Source: Rubrivivax sp.
GTDB lineage: Bacteria; Pseudomonadota; Gammaproteobacteria; Burkholderiales; Burkholderiaceae_C
NCBI GenBank assembly: GCA_027484825.1
Contig: JAIXSE010000001.1
Span: 124,001-188,000, forward strand
DNA: 64,000 nt
Direction: 5' to 3'
The notes beneath the pieces were generated by a model, which had not been told where the DNA came from, did not search any database, and saw nothing but the letters and a program-made list of their open reading frames with translations. This document shows positions 33,021-41,435 of the stretch, one piece after another. The translations under genes were made by a program, and so were the position numbers. Positions within the stretch are counted from its first letter, which is position 1. The number at the start of each line of letters is the position of its first letter.

Positions 33021-33250
33021 GATGGGCTCCTTGTCGCTTCGGACGCGTCCGGGATGGACTGCGTTCCGTTCATGCTTCGATGCTTCGCAGCGTATCGAGC
33101 GGGCTGGATTCATCGAGGCGATTGCGATCAACTGCGGGCCTCCGCGACACAGTGCAGCGCGCTGGGGGCGAACGGGCAGCGGACGTGCGGGAGGGTCGGT
33201 CCTGAACTAGCATGGGCACCATTGCCAAGACTGCATCACCGCCCCACCCC

Positions 33251-33937
33251 ATGACGCTCGACACCCTGGAAATGCAAACCCGCGAGACCCCGCGCTTCAG
33301 CATCATCGTGATGCATGGCCTGGGCTCGTCGGCCGAAGACCTGGCCCCGCTGTGCCAGTCCCTGGACCTTCGGCCGGTGGTGCAGCGCGCCGGCGGGCTG
33401 CGGTTTGTGCTGCCCAATGCGCCGCAGATCCCGGTGACGATCAACAGCGGCATGCGCATGCCCGCCTGGTACGACATCCGCCACGGTGACCTGAGCCAGC
33501 GTGAGGACGCTCAAGGCCTGCGTCAGTCCCAGAGCCTGATTGAACAGCTGATCCAGCAGGAAGAGCAGGAACACGGCATTCCCCCGGAGCGGGTGGTGCT
33601 GGCCGGGTTCTCGCAAGGCTGCGCCATGACCTTGCTCACGGGCCTGCGCCATCCGCGTCGGCTGGCCGGACTGGTGGGCTTGAGCGGTTACCTGCCGCTG
33701 CTGGAAAGCACCGAGGCGGAGCGCCATGCCGCCAATGCGCAGACGCCCATCTTCCTGGCGCATGGCGACCACGACCCGGTGGTGCAGCCCGCCCGCGCCC
33801 TGGCGGCCCTGGCGGAATTGCAGCGGCTGGGCTATCCGGTGCAATGGCAGACCTACCCGATGGGGCATGAGGTCTGCCAGGAAGAGATCAGCGATCTGCA
33901 GCAGTGGCTCTGCGAGGTATTGGTAAAGCTGGCCTGA
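33251..33937 (+). CDS. carboxylesterase/phospholipase-family hydrolase
   Basis: A 228-residue alpha/beta hydrolase of the carboxylesterase II (YpfH/acyl-protein thioesterase-like) group. It has the oxyanion segment VMHGLGSSAEDL, the nucleophile GFSQGC, the acid HGDHDPVV and a late catalytic His in MGHEVCQEE. It hydrolyses short-chain esters in relatives. Starts at 33251 and 33212 are both possible and neither has a good ribosome-binding site; 33251 fits family length. The upstream 230 nt to the SHOCT-PspC gene must hold two divergent promoters, not clearly visible. Confidence 0.88.
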   Translation: MTLDTLEMQTRETPRFSIIVMHGLGSSAEDLAPLCQSLDLRPVVQRAGGLRFVLPNAPQIPVTINSGMRMPAWYDIRHGDLSQREDAQGLRQSQSLIEQLIQQEEQEHGIPPERVVLAGFSQGCAMTLLTGLRHPRRLAGLVGLSGYLPLLESTEAERHAANAQTPIFLAHGDHDPVVQPARALAALAELQRLGYPVQWQTYPMGHEVCQEEISDLQQWLCEVLVKLA

Positions 33938-34054
33938 GGCCGTGGCGATCAGACCGCCGGTTTGGCCGCAGAAACATTCGGGCGCGCCAAGCGGCGCCAT
34001 CCGCACGCCCGGTCCACCAATCGACCCGACCTGAAGCCGGCTTCGGGAATGCCT

Positions 34055-34085
34055 TTGTTCCGAAGGCGGCAGCGGTTGATATAAC
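34055..34085 (+). promoter_or_regulatory. candidate promoter of the S9 peptidase gene
   Basis: -35-like TTGTTC (34055-34060), 19-nt spacer, -10-like TATAAC (34080-34085), 46 nt before the start codon. Two inverted repeats lie in this AT-richer patch, GAAGCCGGCTTC and TTCGG-N13-CCGAA (34042-34064). Confidence 0.4.
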
Positions 34086-34131
34086 CCCTCATCCCTGCTC
34101 GCCGGACCTGTCCGGCATTCACACTCGGCTC

Positions 34132-37100
34132 ATGACTTCCCAGCTTCGCCCCGCCCTGACGACCTCGCCGCTGCGCACGGTCTCCTCTCGTTTGCAGCCC
34201 TTGTCTTCGGCGCCCTCAACGCCGTCCACGCCGTCCACGCCCGCGCCGCTCGCCGCGATCTGGGCACGGCCGATGCTCGTGGTGCCGGTGGCGCTGTCGC
34301 TGGCTTTGTCCGGCCTGCCTGCCGGCGTGGGCGCGGCAACGAATGCCTCGAAGGCGGGCATGGGCCTCGCCGGGGCTACATCAACAATCGCTTCCGCCGC
34401 CCCAGCGCCGGTGGCGCCCACGGCAGTGGCCGCTGCCGTCGCCGCGCAAACCCAAGCTGCGCCGCGTCCGCTCACCTACGACGTCTACGCCAACTGGCGC
34501 AGCATCCAGGGCACGCAGCTCAGCCGCGATGGCCAGTGGGTGGCCTATGCCCTGGTGGCTCAGGAAGCCGACGGTGAACTGGTGGTGCGCCATCTGACCA
34601 ATGGCCGCGAATGGCGCTCGCCCCGTGGCACCGCCCCGGTGTTCAGTGCGGACGGCCGATATGTCGCCTTCGCGGTCCAGCCCACCCGGGCCGCCCTGGA
34701 CCAGGCGAAGAAGGACAAGAAAAAAGGCGACGACGCGCCCAAGGCCGGCGCCGCCGTGATGGACCTGAGCACAGGCAACGTGGAAGTGGTGGAGCGGGTG
34801 AAGCGCTTTGCCTGGCCCAAGGACGGCACGGGTGTGCTGGCGATGCTGCTGGAACCTGTGCCGGCCAAGAAGGATGCGGGGAAGGACGCGGGCAAGGAGG
34901 CGGATGCAGCCAGGGCCGATGCTGACTGGGATGCTGACGCCGCCGATGAACGCGGGGCCGATGCCGACCAGGTGGAGGATCAGGTCGCGGACCAGGAAGC
35001 GAATCCTGAAGCAGCCGCAGTGGCCGCGACCAAGAAGACCCCCGGTACGGAGCTGGTGCTGCTGGATGCAGCCACCAACACCCGCCACACGCTCAAGGAC
35101 GTGGCCGACTTCGCATGGTCCGATGATGGGCGACGACTGGCCTATGTGGTGTCGGTGAAGGAGACGCCCGCGGCCAAGCGCAAGAGCGGTGACGGTGCTG
35201 CGACGGCGGCATCCGGAGCATCCGGCGCATCTGGTGCTTCCAGTGCCTCCAGTGCCTCCGCGCCCGCTTCCGCAGCAACCAGCTCCGTCGTTCCCCTGCT
35301 GGCCGACACCGGCGCCTCCCGCGAAGGCGTCTATCTGCTGGATCCTGCCCGCCCGGACCACAGCTCTGCGCTGCTGCGCGGCGCCGGCAGCTATCGTCAG
35401 CTGAAGTTTGACGCGCAAGGCGAGCAACTCGCCTTCGTCAGCAACCGAGATGCCGTGGCCGAACGCGCCGCTGCCAAGGCGACTGACGACAAGGCGGCCT
35501 CGTCGGACAAGTCCACGGCCGCCGACAAGACGGCCGACAGCAAGCCGGCCCCGACGCCCTACAAGCTCTACCTCTGGCGCAGCGGCGGCCCGGCTGGCCT
35601 GTCCACCGAGGTGGCCGCAGCCTCCGCCCAGGTGCTTGTGAGCGCCGACACTGCCGGCATGCCCAGCGGATGGAGCCCAAGCGAGTTCGCGGCCCTGAGC
35701 TTCAGCAAGGACGGTCAGCGCCTGTTCCTCGGCACGGCCGAAACGCCCAAGGCCGAACCCGCCGACGCGCCCGAGCCGGTGAAGGTGGACCTGTGGCACT
35801 GGAAGGACCCAGAGCTGCAGTCCGCGCAGAAGGTCAAGGCCGAACGCGAGAAGCAACGCAGCTACCGCGCCGTCGTGCATCTGGCCGCCGCGCCGGACCA
35901 GACCCGCTTTGTCCAGCTGGCCCGCAAGGATCTGCCGACCGTGCAGGTCAACGAGAACGCGGACTTCGCCCTGGGCCTGAGCGATCTGCCCTATCGTCCG
36001 CTGCGGTCCTGGGACGGTGAATTCACCGATGCCTACGCGGTGAACCTGCGCACCGGTGAAGCACGGCTGGTGGCGCGTCAGCAGCGCCAGGTGCCGACGC
36101 TCTCACCGGGCGGCCGCTACATCCTCGGCTTCGAAGCCGCTCAGCGCCGCTGGACCACCTGGCGCACCGACACCGGCGCGGCGAGCGTGCTCACCGCCCG
36201 CATCCCCGCCCGCTTCGACAACGACGAACGCGACGTGCCCGACTTGCCCGAACCCTACGGCATGGCCGGCTGGACCGAGGGCGACCAGCGCGTGGTGATC
36301 TACGACCGCTACGACCTCTGGCAGGTGGACCCGCAGACCTTGCAGTCCACCAATCTGACCCAGGGCTGGGGACGCCGCCATCAGGTGCAACTGCGCGTGG
36401 TGCCGCTGGACCCGGAAGACGCGGACAAGCGCCCGCTCGACAGCGGTGCCTGGACCCTGACCGGCACAAACGACCGCACCCGCGACAGCGGCTACTACCG
36501 CGTGGCCTCGTCTGGCGGACAGCCCGTGGTGCTGATCCAGGACCAGAAGATGATCGGCGGCCTGATCAAGGCCAAGTCCGCCGACCGCATCGTCTTCACC
36601 CAGCAGACCTTCCGCGAATTCCCGGACCTGTGGACGTCCACGCTGGACCTGCGCCAGCCGGTGCGCATCAGCCAGGCCAATCCGCAGCAGTCGCAATTCG
36701 TGTGGGGCACGCAGGAGCAGATCGAATACACCGCCGCCGACGGTCGCAAGTTGCGGGCGCTGCTGACCAAGCCGGACAACTTCGATCCTGCGAAGCAATA
36801 TCCGCTGATGGTCTACATCTACGAAAAGATGTCGGACAACCGCTATCGCTACGTGCCCCCCGCTCCCGCGCAGAACATCAACGTGACGCGCTATGTGAGC
36901 AACGGCTACATCGTGCTGCGTCCGGACATCGTCTACACCACCGGCCACCCCGGCCGCAGTGCGATGAACACGGTGCTGCCGGCCATCCGCCAGGTGGTCG
37001 CCAAGGGGTATGTGGACCCGCGTCGCATCGGCATCCAGGGCCACAGCTGGGGCGCCTACCAGATCAACTACCTGATCACCCACACGACGATGTTCCGCGC

Positions 37101-37611
37101 CGCCGAGGCCGGCGCATCGATGGCCAACATGATCAGCGGCTACGGCGGCATCCGCTGGGGCGCCGGCATCAGCCGCGCCTTCCAGTACGAGCACGGCCAG
37201 AGCCGCATCGGCGCCACGCCGTGGGAGCGGCCCGACCTGTATCTGGAGAACTCGCCCATCTTCCGCGTGGACAAGGTGCAGACGCCCTATCTGACCATCC
37301 ACAACGACGACGACGATGCCGTGCCCTGGTACCAGGGCATCGAGTTCTTCACCGCGCTGCGCCGTCTGGGCAAGGAAGCCTATTGGTTCAACTACAACGG
37401 CGAGAAGCACGGCCTGAAGGACCGCGACCACATGAAGCACTTCACCGTGCACATGGGCGAGTTCTTCGACCACTACCTGCTGGGCTCGCCCCGGCCGGCG
37501 TGGATGGACCAGCCGGTGCCCTATCTGGAACGCGGCAAGCGGGACGTGATGGGGATGTTCAAGCCGAAGGACGGGGAACCGTCTGCGGCGGGTCAAGCCG
37601 CGCGTCCGTAA
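34132..37611 (+). CDS. S9-family (prolyl oligopeptidase-type) serine peptidase, exported
   Basis: A 1159-residue peptidase. A Ser/Thr/Pro-rich head of 47 residues precedes the signal-like stretch MLVVPVALSLALSGLPAGVGA (48-68; that ATG at 34273 is an alternative start). Residues about 80-850 form the beta-propeller, and the C-terminal alpha/beta-hydrolase domain has Ser972 in GHSWG, the acid in the DDDD run at 1059-1062 and His1093 in GEKHGL. It should cleave peptides in the periplasm or outside the cell. The propeller is interrupted by three low-complexity inserts (about 245-301 acidic Ala/Asp, 347-385 Ala/Ser/Gly, 443-476 Ala/Lys/Asp). Its last 53 nt overlap an opposing truncated gene. Confidence 0.9.
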   Translation: MTSQLRPALTTSPLRTVSSRLQPLSSAPSTPSTPSTPAPLAAIWARPMLVVPVALSLALSGLPAGVGAATNASKAGMGLAGATSTIASAAPAPVAPTAVAAAVAAQTQAAPRPLTYDVYANWRSIQGTQLSRDGQWVAYALVAQEADGELVVRHLTNGREWRSPRGTAPVFSADGRYVAFAVQPTRAALDQAKKDKKKGDDAPKAGAAVMDLSTGNVEVVERVKRFAWPKDGTGVLAMLLEPVPAKKDAGKDAGKEADAARADADWDADAADERGADADQVEDQVADQEANPEAAAVAATKKTPGTELVLLDAATNTRHTLKDVADFAWSDDGRRLAYVVSVKETPAAKRKSGDGAATAASGASGASGASSASSASAPASAATSSVVPLLADTGASREGVYLLDPARPDHSSALLRGAGSYRQLKFDAQGEQLAFVSNRDAVAERAAAKATDDKAASSDKSTAADKTADSKPAPTPYKLYLWRSGGPAGLSTEVAAASAQVLVSADTAGMPSGWSPSEFAALSFSKDGQRLFLGTAETPKAEPADAPEPVKVDLWHWKDPELQSAQKVKAEREKQRSYRAVVHLAAAPDQTRFVQLARKDLPTVQVNENADFALGLSDLPYRPLRSWDGEFTDAYAVNLRTGEARLVARQQRQVPTLSPGGRYILGFEAAQRRWTTWRTDTGAASVLTARIPARFDNDERDVPDLPEPYGMAGWTEGDQRVVIYDRYDLWQVDPQTLQSTNLTQGWGRRHQVQLRVVPLDPEDADKRPLDSGAWTLTGTNDRTRDSGYYRVASSGGQPVVLIQDQKMIGGLIKAKSADRIVFTQQTFREFPDLWTSTLDLRQPVRISQANPQQSQFVWGTQEQIEYTAADGRKLRALLTKPDNFDPAKQYPLMVYIYEKMSDNRYRYVPPAPAQNINVTRYVSNGYIVLRPDIVYTTGHPGRSAMNTVLPAIRQVVAKGYVDPRRIGIQGHSWGAYQINYLITHTTMFRAAEAGASMANMISGYGGIRWGAGISRAFQYEHGQSRIGATPWERPDLYLENSPIFRVDKVQTPYLTIHNDDDDAVPWYQGIEFFTALRRLGKEAYWFNYNGEKHGLKDRDHMKHFTVHMGEFFDHYLLGSPRPAWMDQPVPYLERGKRDVMGMFKPKDGEPSAAGQAARP
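35211..35280 (+). repeat. degenerate GCATCCGGA-type repeat in the S9 peptidase gene
   Basis: Repeated 9-nt units of the GCATCCGGA / GCCTCCAGT kind encode successive Ala-Ser-Gly and Ala-Ser-Ser triplets inside the propeller domain. Confidence 0.65.
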
Positions 37612-38041
37612 ACGTCAAGGGGCCGTCTAGGGTCAGTGCCCAGGCGGCGCCGGTGAGAAGCACCAGCAGCAACAGCAGGGCCGCAGCGACGGTGGCCCAG
37701 CGTCCCATCAGGCGGGTGGCCAGGCTGCGCGGGGCCAGCGCCTTGGCCAGCGCGCTGTCCGCGCTGAGCAGCAGGCTGCCGCCGTCGGGCAATTGCACCG
37801 GCACCGGCGTGCCTCGCCAGCGCTCACCGACCTTCAGGCGGTTGCGGGCGTAACGGCGGGGAGCGCCTTCCATCGCCCCCGCCAGGCCCTCGTCATGCAG
37901 ATCGCGGGCCCAGGCCGGGGTGGCTTCGCTGGAATGCGGCACCAGCTCGAGATGCTGCCCATGGATGCGCACCAGGGCCATGCGGGGACGCGGGTCCCGG
38001 CCGTTGAACCAGCGCGCATTGGTGGAATAGACCTCGGGCAC
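37559..38041 (-). pseudogene. truncated M48 metallopeptidase, only N-terminal and membrane part left
   Basis: A 160-residue reading frame. Residues about 8-30 (RWFNGRDPRPRMALVRIHG) and 65-100 match the N-terminal domain that precedes M48 (HtpX/BepA-like) peptidases in Burkholderiales; a membrane helix follows at about 117-137. Full proteins then continue for about 220 residues with an HExxH zinc site. Here the frame stops after 25 further residues and the DNA beyond is the 3' end of the intact S9 gene on the other strand, so the catalytic domain is gone. The upstream YjgN-like gene is the usual operon partner of M48. Alternatively it is a functional small membrane protein. Confidence 0.6.
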
Positions 38042-38068
38042 GACAGTGGCTCAGGTGGCTCGGGAGGC

Positions 38069-39172
38069 TCAGGCCAGCCCCAGGGTGCGACCGGTGGGGC
38101 CGGTGGCCGGGGTGCGGGTGAGGGCCGGTGTGTCGAGCACGGTGCGCAGGTCATCGGCATGCGCATTCATGGCCGCGACCCGCAGGCGGGCCAGATGGAC
38201 CGCCAGGAACGGCCAATACAGCCCCATGGTGAGCAACAGCAGTCCTGCCCGGCTCAGCAGCAGCTGGATCGTCGAAGTGTTGGCGCCGGCGCGCGGAACG
38301 GAGACCGAGGCGCCCAGCCGAAACCGTGAGCGACCGGTGATAACCGGCGGCAGCACCGCCAGCGCATGGGGCGCCTGGCGCAGCCGCTGGCCCAGGCGCA
38401 GACCGCGCCAGCTCAGGTGCTGCAGCCGAAAGCGCCGGATGCGCATGGACAGCGCAGCAGCGCCCAGCATCATCACGCCCAGCATGGCCGCGCCAGTCCA
38501 GAACGGTTGCAGCAGGGACAGCCACACCCCGACCACCAGCACCAGGCCCATCAAGCGGTGGGCCAGCATGCGATGCGGCGCGCCGTGGAAGTCAAACGGG
38601 TCACCGTCCAGCAGTGTGTGACGAGCCCACCATTGCAGGTCGCGGCGCTGGGCCCAGGGGGCATACAGGCCGAGTGTGGCTACGCACAGCAGCAGGTGGA
38701 TGACCCACATGCGGAAGTACTCACTGCCGGTGCCGGTGAAGCGCAGGCGTTCCGCCGGACCGTCCGTCCAGGCCCCCGGCTCGGTCAGATGAAATGAGCT
38801 GGGGGTGGGGGTGGGGGTGGGCGTAGGAGTGGGAGTCGAAGTGGGGATCGTGGACTCACGACGGCCGCTTGCCTGGGCATGGCTCCAGGCGACGATCGCA
38901 TCAAAGCGTGGGACGGCCTGGGCGCGGCTGGGCGCGGCCTCGGCGTTCAGCACGATGTCGAGGTCTTCGTCGTCGAAGAGATCGGATGGGAGGGTGCTGA
39001 CGAAGTCCTCGTCCTGGTCCGCACTCTCCTCCATGCGAAGGGCGGATTCACGCCCGTTCAATGGCCTGGACGCCTGGGTCCGGGCGATGACATTCATGTC
39101 GGGTTCTGCGGTTCCGGATAGCGGCTGATGCCGCAACCCAGCCTCCCACCGGCGGGTGTTGCTCTCGTCCAC
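38069..39172 (-). CDS. YjgN-like (DUF898) inner-membrane protein
   Basis: A 367-residue protein. About 130 N-terminal residues are polar and disordered, with an acidic patch (DLFDDEDLDI) and a Thr-Pro repeat. The DUF898 membrane domain then begins at LRFTGTGSEYFRMWVIHLLLCVATLGLYAPWA and has about six helices with the repeated LGLYAPWA/MGLYWPFL signature. Function of YjgN is unknown. The GTG at 39172 is supported by AGGGGAG 8 nt upstream; ATG at 39097 is the alternative. It is 27 nt upstream of the truncated M48 gene. The 179 nt up to the speH stop contain a 10-bp palindrome GTAGCGCTAC and no gene. Confidence 0.82.
   Translation of the reverse strand: MDESNTRRWEAGLRHQPLSGTAEPDMNVIARTQASRPLNGRESALRMEESADQDEDFVSTLPSDLFDDEDLDIVLNAEAAPSRAQAVPRFDAIVAWSHAQASGRRESTIPTSTPTPTPTPTPTPSSFHLTEPGAWTDGPAERLRFTGTGSEYFRMWVIHLLLCVATLGLYAPWAQRRDLQWWARHTLLDGDPFDFHGAPHRMLAHRLMGLVLVVGVWLSLLQPFWTGAAMLGVMMLGAAALSMRIRRFRLQHLSWRGLRLGQRLRQAPHALAVLPPVITGRSRFRLGASVSVPRAGANTSTIQLLLSRAGLLLLTMGLYWPFLAVHLARLRVAAMNAHADDLRTVLDTPALTRTPATGPTGRTLGLA
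38801..38846 (-). repeat. Thr-Pro hexanucleotide repeat
   Basis: Tandem ACCCCC-type units encode seven Thr-Pro dipeptides in the disordered N-terminus of the YjgN-like protein. The units nearest the membrane domain are identical, and those further upstream have drifted (ACGCCC, ACTCCT). Confidence 0.8.
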
Positions 39173-39351
39173 GTCACACTCCCCTGATCCCGTCTGCGCG
39201 GGCAATGGGCACGAGTCTAGGAGAGCCCTCGCCCAGGTGTGCGCGGCAGCCGGTGGTGGAAACCCGGGTGGTAGCGCTACGTCTGTGACGGAAATCGCTG
39301 ATTCGTTGATTTCGGCACACGCTCGGCCGCTGTCGGACCGGCGGGCTTGAA

Positions 39352-39732
39352 TCAGCCGGGAAGACGACCGCGTTGCAGCGACTGCAGGTCAGCGCTGCGC
39401 GCTTGAAAGTGGGTGACCAGGGCGTCCATCAGGGTGCGCGCCTTGGCGGAGTTGTCGGCACCGTAGTTGCAGACGTAGACATCCAGCGTCACGGCTGCGA
39501 GTTCGGGCCAGGTGTGCAGGGCCACATGGGATTCCGCCAGTAGCAGCATGCCGGTGAGGCCGCCCGGTTGACCGTCGGCACCATCCGGAAAGCGGTGCCA
39601 GTGCTCGCCCACCACGGTCAGGCCGGCGGACTCGGTGATGCGCCGGCAATGGACCGCCAGACCTTGGGCGTCCACCAGGCGGGCCAGGTCGGCGCAGCCG
39701 CTGAGGTCGGCGGTGAGATGCAGTCCGTTCAT
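39352..39732 (-). CDS. speH: S-adenosylmethionine decarboxylase proenzyme (SpeH-like)
   Basis: A 126-residue protein of the short prokaryotic AdoMet decarboxylase type. The self-cleavage site is in LLLAESHVALHTWPE: the chain would break before Ser to form the pyruvoyl cofactor. The N-terminus GLHLTADLSGCADL also fits. Decarboxylated AdoMet is the aminopropyl donor for spermidine, but no speE gene is adjacent here. It follows the MerR-type regulator by 48 nt on the same strand, so the two may be co-transcribed. Confidence 0.85.
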   Translation of the reverse strand: MNGLHLTADLSGCADLARLVDAQGLAVHCRRITESAGLTVVGEHWHRFPDGADGQPGGLTGMLLLAESHVALHTWPELAAVTLDVYVCNYGADNSAKARTLMDALVTHFQARSADLQSLQRGRLPG

Positions 39733-39780
39733 GGACGGGCAGTGTAGGACCGGCGCGCGCCGGTGCGCTGCGGCCGGACC

Positions 39781-40293
39781 TCAGCGTTCGGCAGGATGTC
39801 CCGCTTCGGCCAGCAGCGCCAGGCAGCGCTCTTCATGCTGGCTGATTTCGGCCAGGGTCACCTCGATGTCGCTGAGTTGCTGGCGCAGTTGGCGGCGATG
39901 CTGGTCGAGCACGGAGAGGAAGGCCCGCAACTGCGGCGCGGTGTCGGACTGGCTGTCGTACATGTCCACAAGCTGTTTGACGTCCTGCAGCGAGAGGCCC
40001 AGGCGTTTGCCCCGCAGGGTGAGCTTGAGCCGGGTCCGGTCCCGCTGGGTGTAGACGCGGTTGCGGCCCGCACGGGCCGGGGTGAGCAGGCCCATGTCTT
40101 CGTAGAAGCGGATGGCGCGCGGGGTGATGTCGAATTCGTTGGCCAGCTCGGTGATGGTGAAGAGCGGGCCGGCGCCCAGATGGGCTTCGGGCAGGCCGTC
40201 GTTGCTGTCCGCAAGCAGCCCTGCGGACTCGGAGCCGGTGAGTCCGCCCTCGGTGAGGTCGGGCGGAAGGGTCGGGCGGGAGTCGGTGCTCAT
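39781..40293 (-). CDS. MerR-family regulator, LiuR-like
   Basis: A 170-residue MerR regulator with a 44-residue Gly/Ser/Leu-rich N-terminal extension, then the winged helix (FTITELANEFDITPRAIRFYEDMGLL, residues 45-70), a second wing and a long dimerisation helix. It lacks metal-binding cysteine pairs. The sequence type and the ACGT-containing operator just upstream of its start resemble LiuR, which controls branched-chain amino acid and fatty-acid degradation in proteobacteria. The divergent gene encodes an MBL-fold hydrolase 50 nt away, the likely direct target. LiuR assignment is by motif memory, not by alignment. Confidence 0.8.
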   Translation of the reverse strand: MSTDSRPTLPPDLTEGGLTGSESAGLLADSNDGLPEAHLGAGPLFTITELANEFDITPRAIRFYEDMGLLTPARAGRNRVYTQRDRTRLKLTLRGKRLGLSLQDVKQLVDMYDSQSDTAPQLRAFLSVLDQHRRQLRQQLSDIEVTLAEISQHEERCLALLAEAGHPAER

Positions 40294-40306
40294 GGCTACA
40301 CTGCGG

Positions 40307-40328
40307 TGACGTTGACGTAAACGTAAAC
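40307..40328. promoter_or_regulatory. LiuR-like operator in the divergent MerR/MBL intergenic region
   Basis: Three ACGT cores repeat with a 6-nt period (starting at 40309, 40315 and 40321) and TTGACGTAAACGTAAA (40312-40327) forms an imperfect dyad with half-sites TTGACGTA and TTTACGTT. This resembles published LiuR motifs. The whole intergenic region is 50 nt, so the site must affect both genes. Confidence 0.7.
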
Positions 40329-40343
40329 CTGAAGTCTACCGCC

Positions 40344-41399
40344 ATGGCCAATCCGCGCGAATCCGAACTGTCCTACCCCCTTGGTGATCAGCTGCCCGCC
40401 CCGGGTGAGGTGCTGGAGGTGTTGCCGGGGCTGCGCTGGTTGCGGATGGGGTTGCCGTTTGCACTGGACCACATCAACCTGTGGCTGCTGAAGGATGAGG
40501 TGGACGGCCAGAGCGGCTGGACCATCGTGGATTGCGGGATTCACAGTGAGCCGACGAAAGCAAACTGGGAGACGATCTTTGCGAACCATCTGGACGGGCT
40601 GCCGGTGCTGCGGGTGGTGGTGACCCACTTCCATCCGGACCATATGGGGCTGGCTGACTGGCTGACGCAGCGGTGGAATTGCCGGCTGTGGATGAGCGCG
40701 ACGGACTATCAGCTGGCGCGGGTGGCGTCGTCGTCGACGGTGGGGATGGGGGGAGAGGCGGCAGCGGCGTTTTTCGGCAGTCACGGGCTGTCGGACACGG
40801 CGGCGCTGGACAAAATCCGCGGGCGGGCCAGCTATTACCCGAACATGGTGCCGGCGGTGCCGGCTGCGTTTCGTCGCTTGATGGACGGGATGGTGATCAA
40901 CATCGGGGGCCACGACTGGACCTGTCTGGTGGGCCATGGGCATGCGCCGGAGCACATGAGTCTGTGGTCGGCTTCGCTGGGGGTGATGATCGCGGGCGAT
41001 ATGGTGTTGCCGCGGATTTCGACGAATGTGTCGGTGGTGGATGTGGAGCCGGAGGCGGATCCGCTGCGGCAATATCTGGACTCACTGGCGCGGCTGTTGC
41101 CACTGCCGGAAGAGACGCTGGTGCTGCCGGCGCATGGGAAGCCGTTCAAGGGGCTGCATGCGCGGATTGATCAGCTGCAGCAGCACCATGCGGAGCGGCT
41201 GGCAGAGGTGCTGGCGGCCTGCACGGCCCAGCCCAGTCATGCGGCAGAGTTGCTGCCGATGATGTTCCGGCGGCCGCTGGATTTGCACCAGACGACCTTC
41301 GCGATGGGGGAAGCAGTGGCCCACCTGAACCATTTGTGGTTGGGGGGGCAGTTGAGGCGCCATCTGGATGATGACGGGGTGTATCGGTTCTCGGCTTGA
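40344..41399 (+). CDS. MBL-fold metallo-hydrolase
   Basis: A 351-residue metallo-beta-lactamase-fold enzyme. The dinuclear zinc site is THFHPDH at about residues 94-100, with further ligands in GHGHAPEHMSLW and in AGDMVLPRIS, and the last His in LPAHGKPF. The C-terminal helical region (about 260-351) fits the group of MBL proteins found with fatty-acid or acyl-CoA degradation genes. The substrate may be a thioester or lactone, which is inference. It is divergent from a LiuR-like regulator with the operator directly between. A 12-bp stem-loop follows the stop. Confidence 0.88.
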   Translation: MANPRESELSYPLGDQLPAPGEVLEVLPGLRWLRMGLPFALDHINLWLLKDEVDGQSGWTIVDCGIHSEPTKANWETIFANHLDGLPVLRVVVTHFHPDHMGLADWLTQRWNCRLWMSATDYQLARVASSSTVGMGGEAAAAFFGSHGLSDTAALDKIRGRASYYPNMVPAVPAAFRRLMDGMVINIGGHDWTCLVGHGHAPEHMSLWSASLGVMIAGDMVLPRISTNVSVVDVEPEADPLRQYLDSLARLLPLPEETLVLPAHGKPFKGLHARIDQLQQHHAERLAEVLAACTAQPSHAAELLPMMFRRPLDLHQTTFAMGEAVAHLNHLWLGGQLRRHLDDDGVYRFSA

Positions 41400-41406
41400 A
41401 ACCAGT

Positions 41407-41435
41407 CGCCGCCGCCCCTTCCGGGGGCGGCGGCG
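41407..41435 (+). terminator. GC-rich stem-loop after the MBL gene
   Basis: A perfect 12-bp stem (CGCCGCCGCCCC with GGGGCGGCGGCG) and 5-nt loop, 7 nt after the stop codon. No T-run follows, so it is either an mRNA-stabilising hairpin or an imperfect terminator. Confidence 0.5.
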
